NCBI GenBank assembly: GCA_002410715.1
Contig: DHOG01000045.1
Coordinates: 949 to 6,367 of the forward strand
DNA from: Ruminococcaceae bacterium UBA5396
GTDB taxonomy: Bacteria; Bacillota; Clostridia; Oscillospirales; Acutalibacteraceae
Direction: 5' to 3'
Length of the DNA stretch: 5,419 bases
The notes under the pieces were generated by a model. That model had not been told where the DNA came from. It made no database searches and saw only the letters and a program-made list of their open reading frames with translations. Both the position numbers and the translations under genes were made by a program. Shown here piece after piece: positions 5,239-5,419 of the stretch (positions are counted from its first letter, which is position 1; every line of letters starts with the position of its first letter).

Positions 5239-5419
5239 CGCTCTTTTGCCTTACATATCCCTTGCACAGTACCCTCGACCACAATAAGGTCATTTTCAGA
5301 AAGCGCATCAAGCATTACGTCAATTTGCCTGCGCCGAGTGCTTAGACTGACCTCTCTATTGGGAAGCAGGTACTCGTCGATTGAGATATTGAAAAGTTGT
5401 AAGTGGTATACTATAACCA
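5226..5419 (-). CDS. Xre-family transcriptional regulator, Tn916 Orf9-like, C-terminal part (5' partial at right edge)
   Basis: On the minus strand, 63 codons are open from the right edge to TAA (5228-5226). The N-terminal helix-turn-helix region lies outside the window. The visible part reads Tyr-His-Leu-Gln-Leu-Phe-Asn-Ile-Ser-Ile-Asp-Glu-Tyr-Leu-Leu-Pro, the region that normally follows the HTH in Cro/CI-type regulators, then Ser-Thr-Arg-Arg-Arg-Gln-Ile-Asp and an acidic helix ending Gln-Gly-Ile-Cys-Lys-Ala-Lys-Glu-Arg. From memory this resembles the end of Tn916 Orf9, including the Ser-Thr-Arg-Arg motif and the Gly-Ile-x-x-Ala-(Arg/Lys) ending. Orf9 is a proposed repressor of the regulatory genes that lead to excision. 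Its position, convergent with and just after a KTR gene, also matches Tn916. It is followed by its own terminator. Family confidence is good; exact function is inferred. Confidence 0.8.
   Translation of the reverse strand, partial: VIVYHLQLFNISIDEYLLPNREVSLSTRRRQIDVMLDALSENDLIVVEGTVQGICKAKERTEE

Noticed and set aside
1..5419. CRISPR arrays, tRNA or rRNA genes, insertion sequences
   Set aside because: No spaced direct repeats, cloverleaf-like stretches, transposase genes or terminal inverted repeats were seen; nearly all of the window is coding.

Overview
The window reads as part of an arsenic-resistance island in an anaerobic, low-to-mid GC Gram-positive bacterium, probably of the Clostridia (Bacillota). 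The evidence is strong AGGAGG ribosome binding sites before most genes, tight head-to-tail packing, protein sequences of clostridial character, and at the right edge two genes typical of Tn916-type conjugative transposons. No species can be named from this sequence.

Layout, left to right. Positions 1-281 hold the C-terminal part of a CcdA-type membrane thiol:disulfide transporter, cut by the window edge. It is followed on the same strand by a small CxxC thioredoxin-like protein (331-678) with a Cys-rich N-terminal tail, and by a 67-residue Fe-S (ferredoxin-like) protein (684-887). A hairpin at 896-919 probably ends or attenuates this redox unit. A short promoter/operator region (about 919-968) with a GTATATG...CATATAC palindrome opens the second unit: arsR (975-1340), acr3 (1333-2409), arsD (2425-2805), arsA (2805-4544), arsC (4558-4959) and a small Cys-rich KTR protein (4980-5168). 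The genes overlap or lie 13-20 bases apart, so this is one operon. A strong hairpin at 5162-5193 closes it. A minus-strand gene enters from the right edge (5226-5419) and encodes the C-terminal part of an Orf9-like Xre-family regulator, with its own terminator facing the ars operon.

How it works together. ArsC reduces arsenate to arsenite. ArsD binds arsenite and passes it to the ArsA ATPase. Acr3 exports it, probably energised by ArsA. ArsR shuts the operon off when arsenite is absent. The upstream CcdA / thioredoxin-like / ferredoxin set is likely to supply or handle thiol electrons for this system, but that role is inferred. All key catalytic and metal-binding cysteines of ArsR, Acr3, ArsD, ArsA and ArsC are present, so the pathway looks intact.

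The most interesting point is the right boundary. A KTR gene followed by a convergent orf9-like gene is the arrangement found downstream of tet(M) in Tn916. The ars operon therefore appears to sit in the cargo slot of a Tn916-family element, which raises the question whether arsenite could influence transfer as tetracycline does in Tn916.
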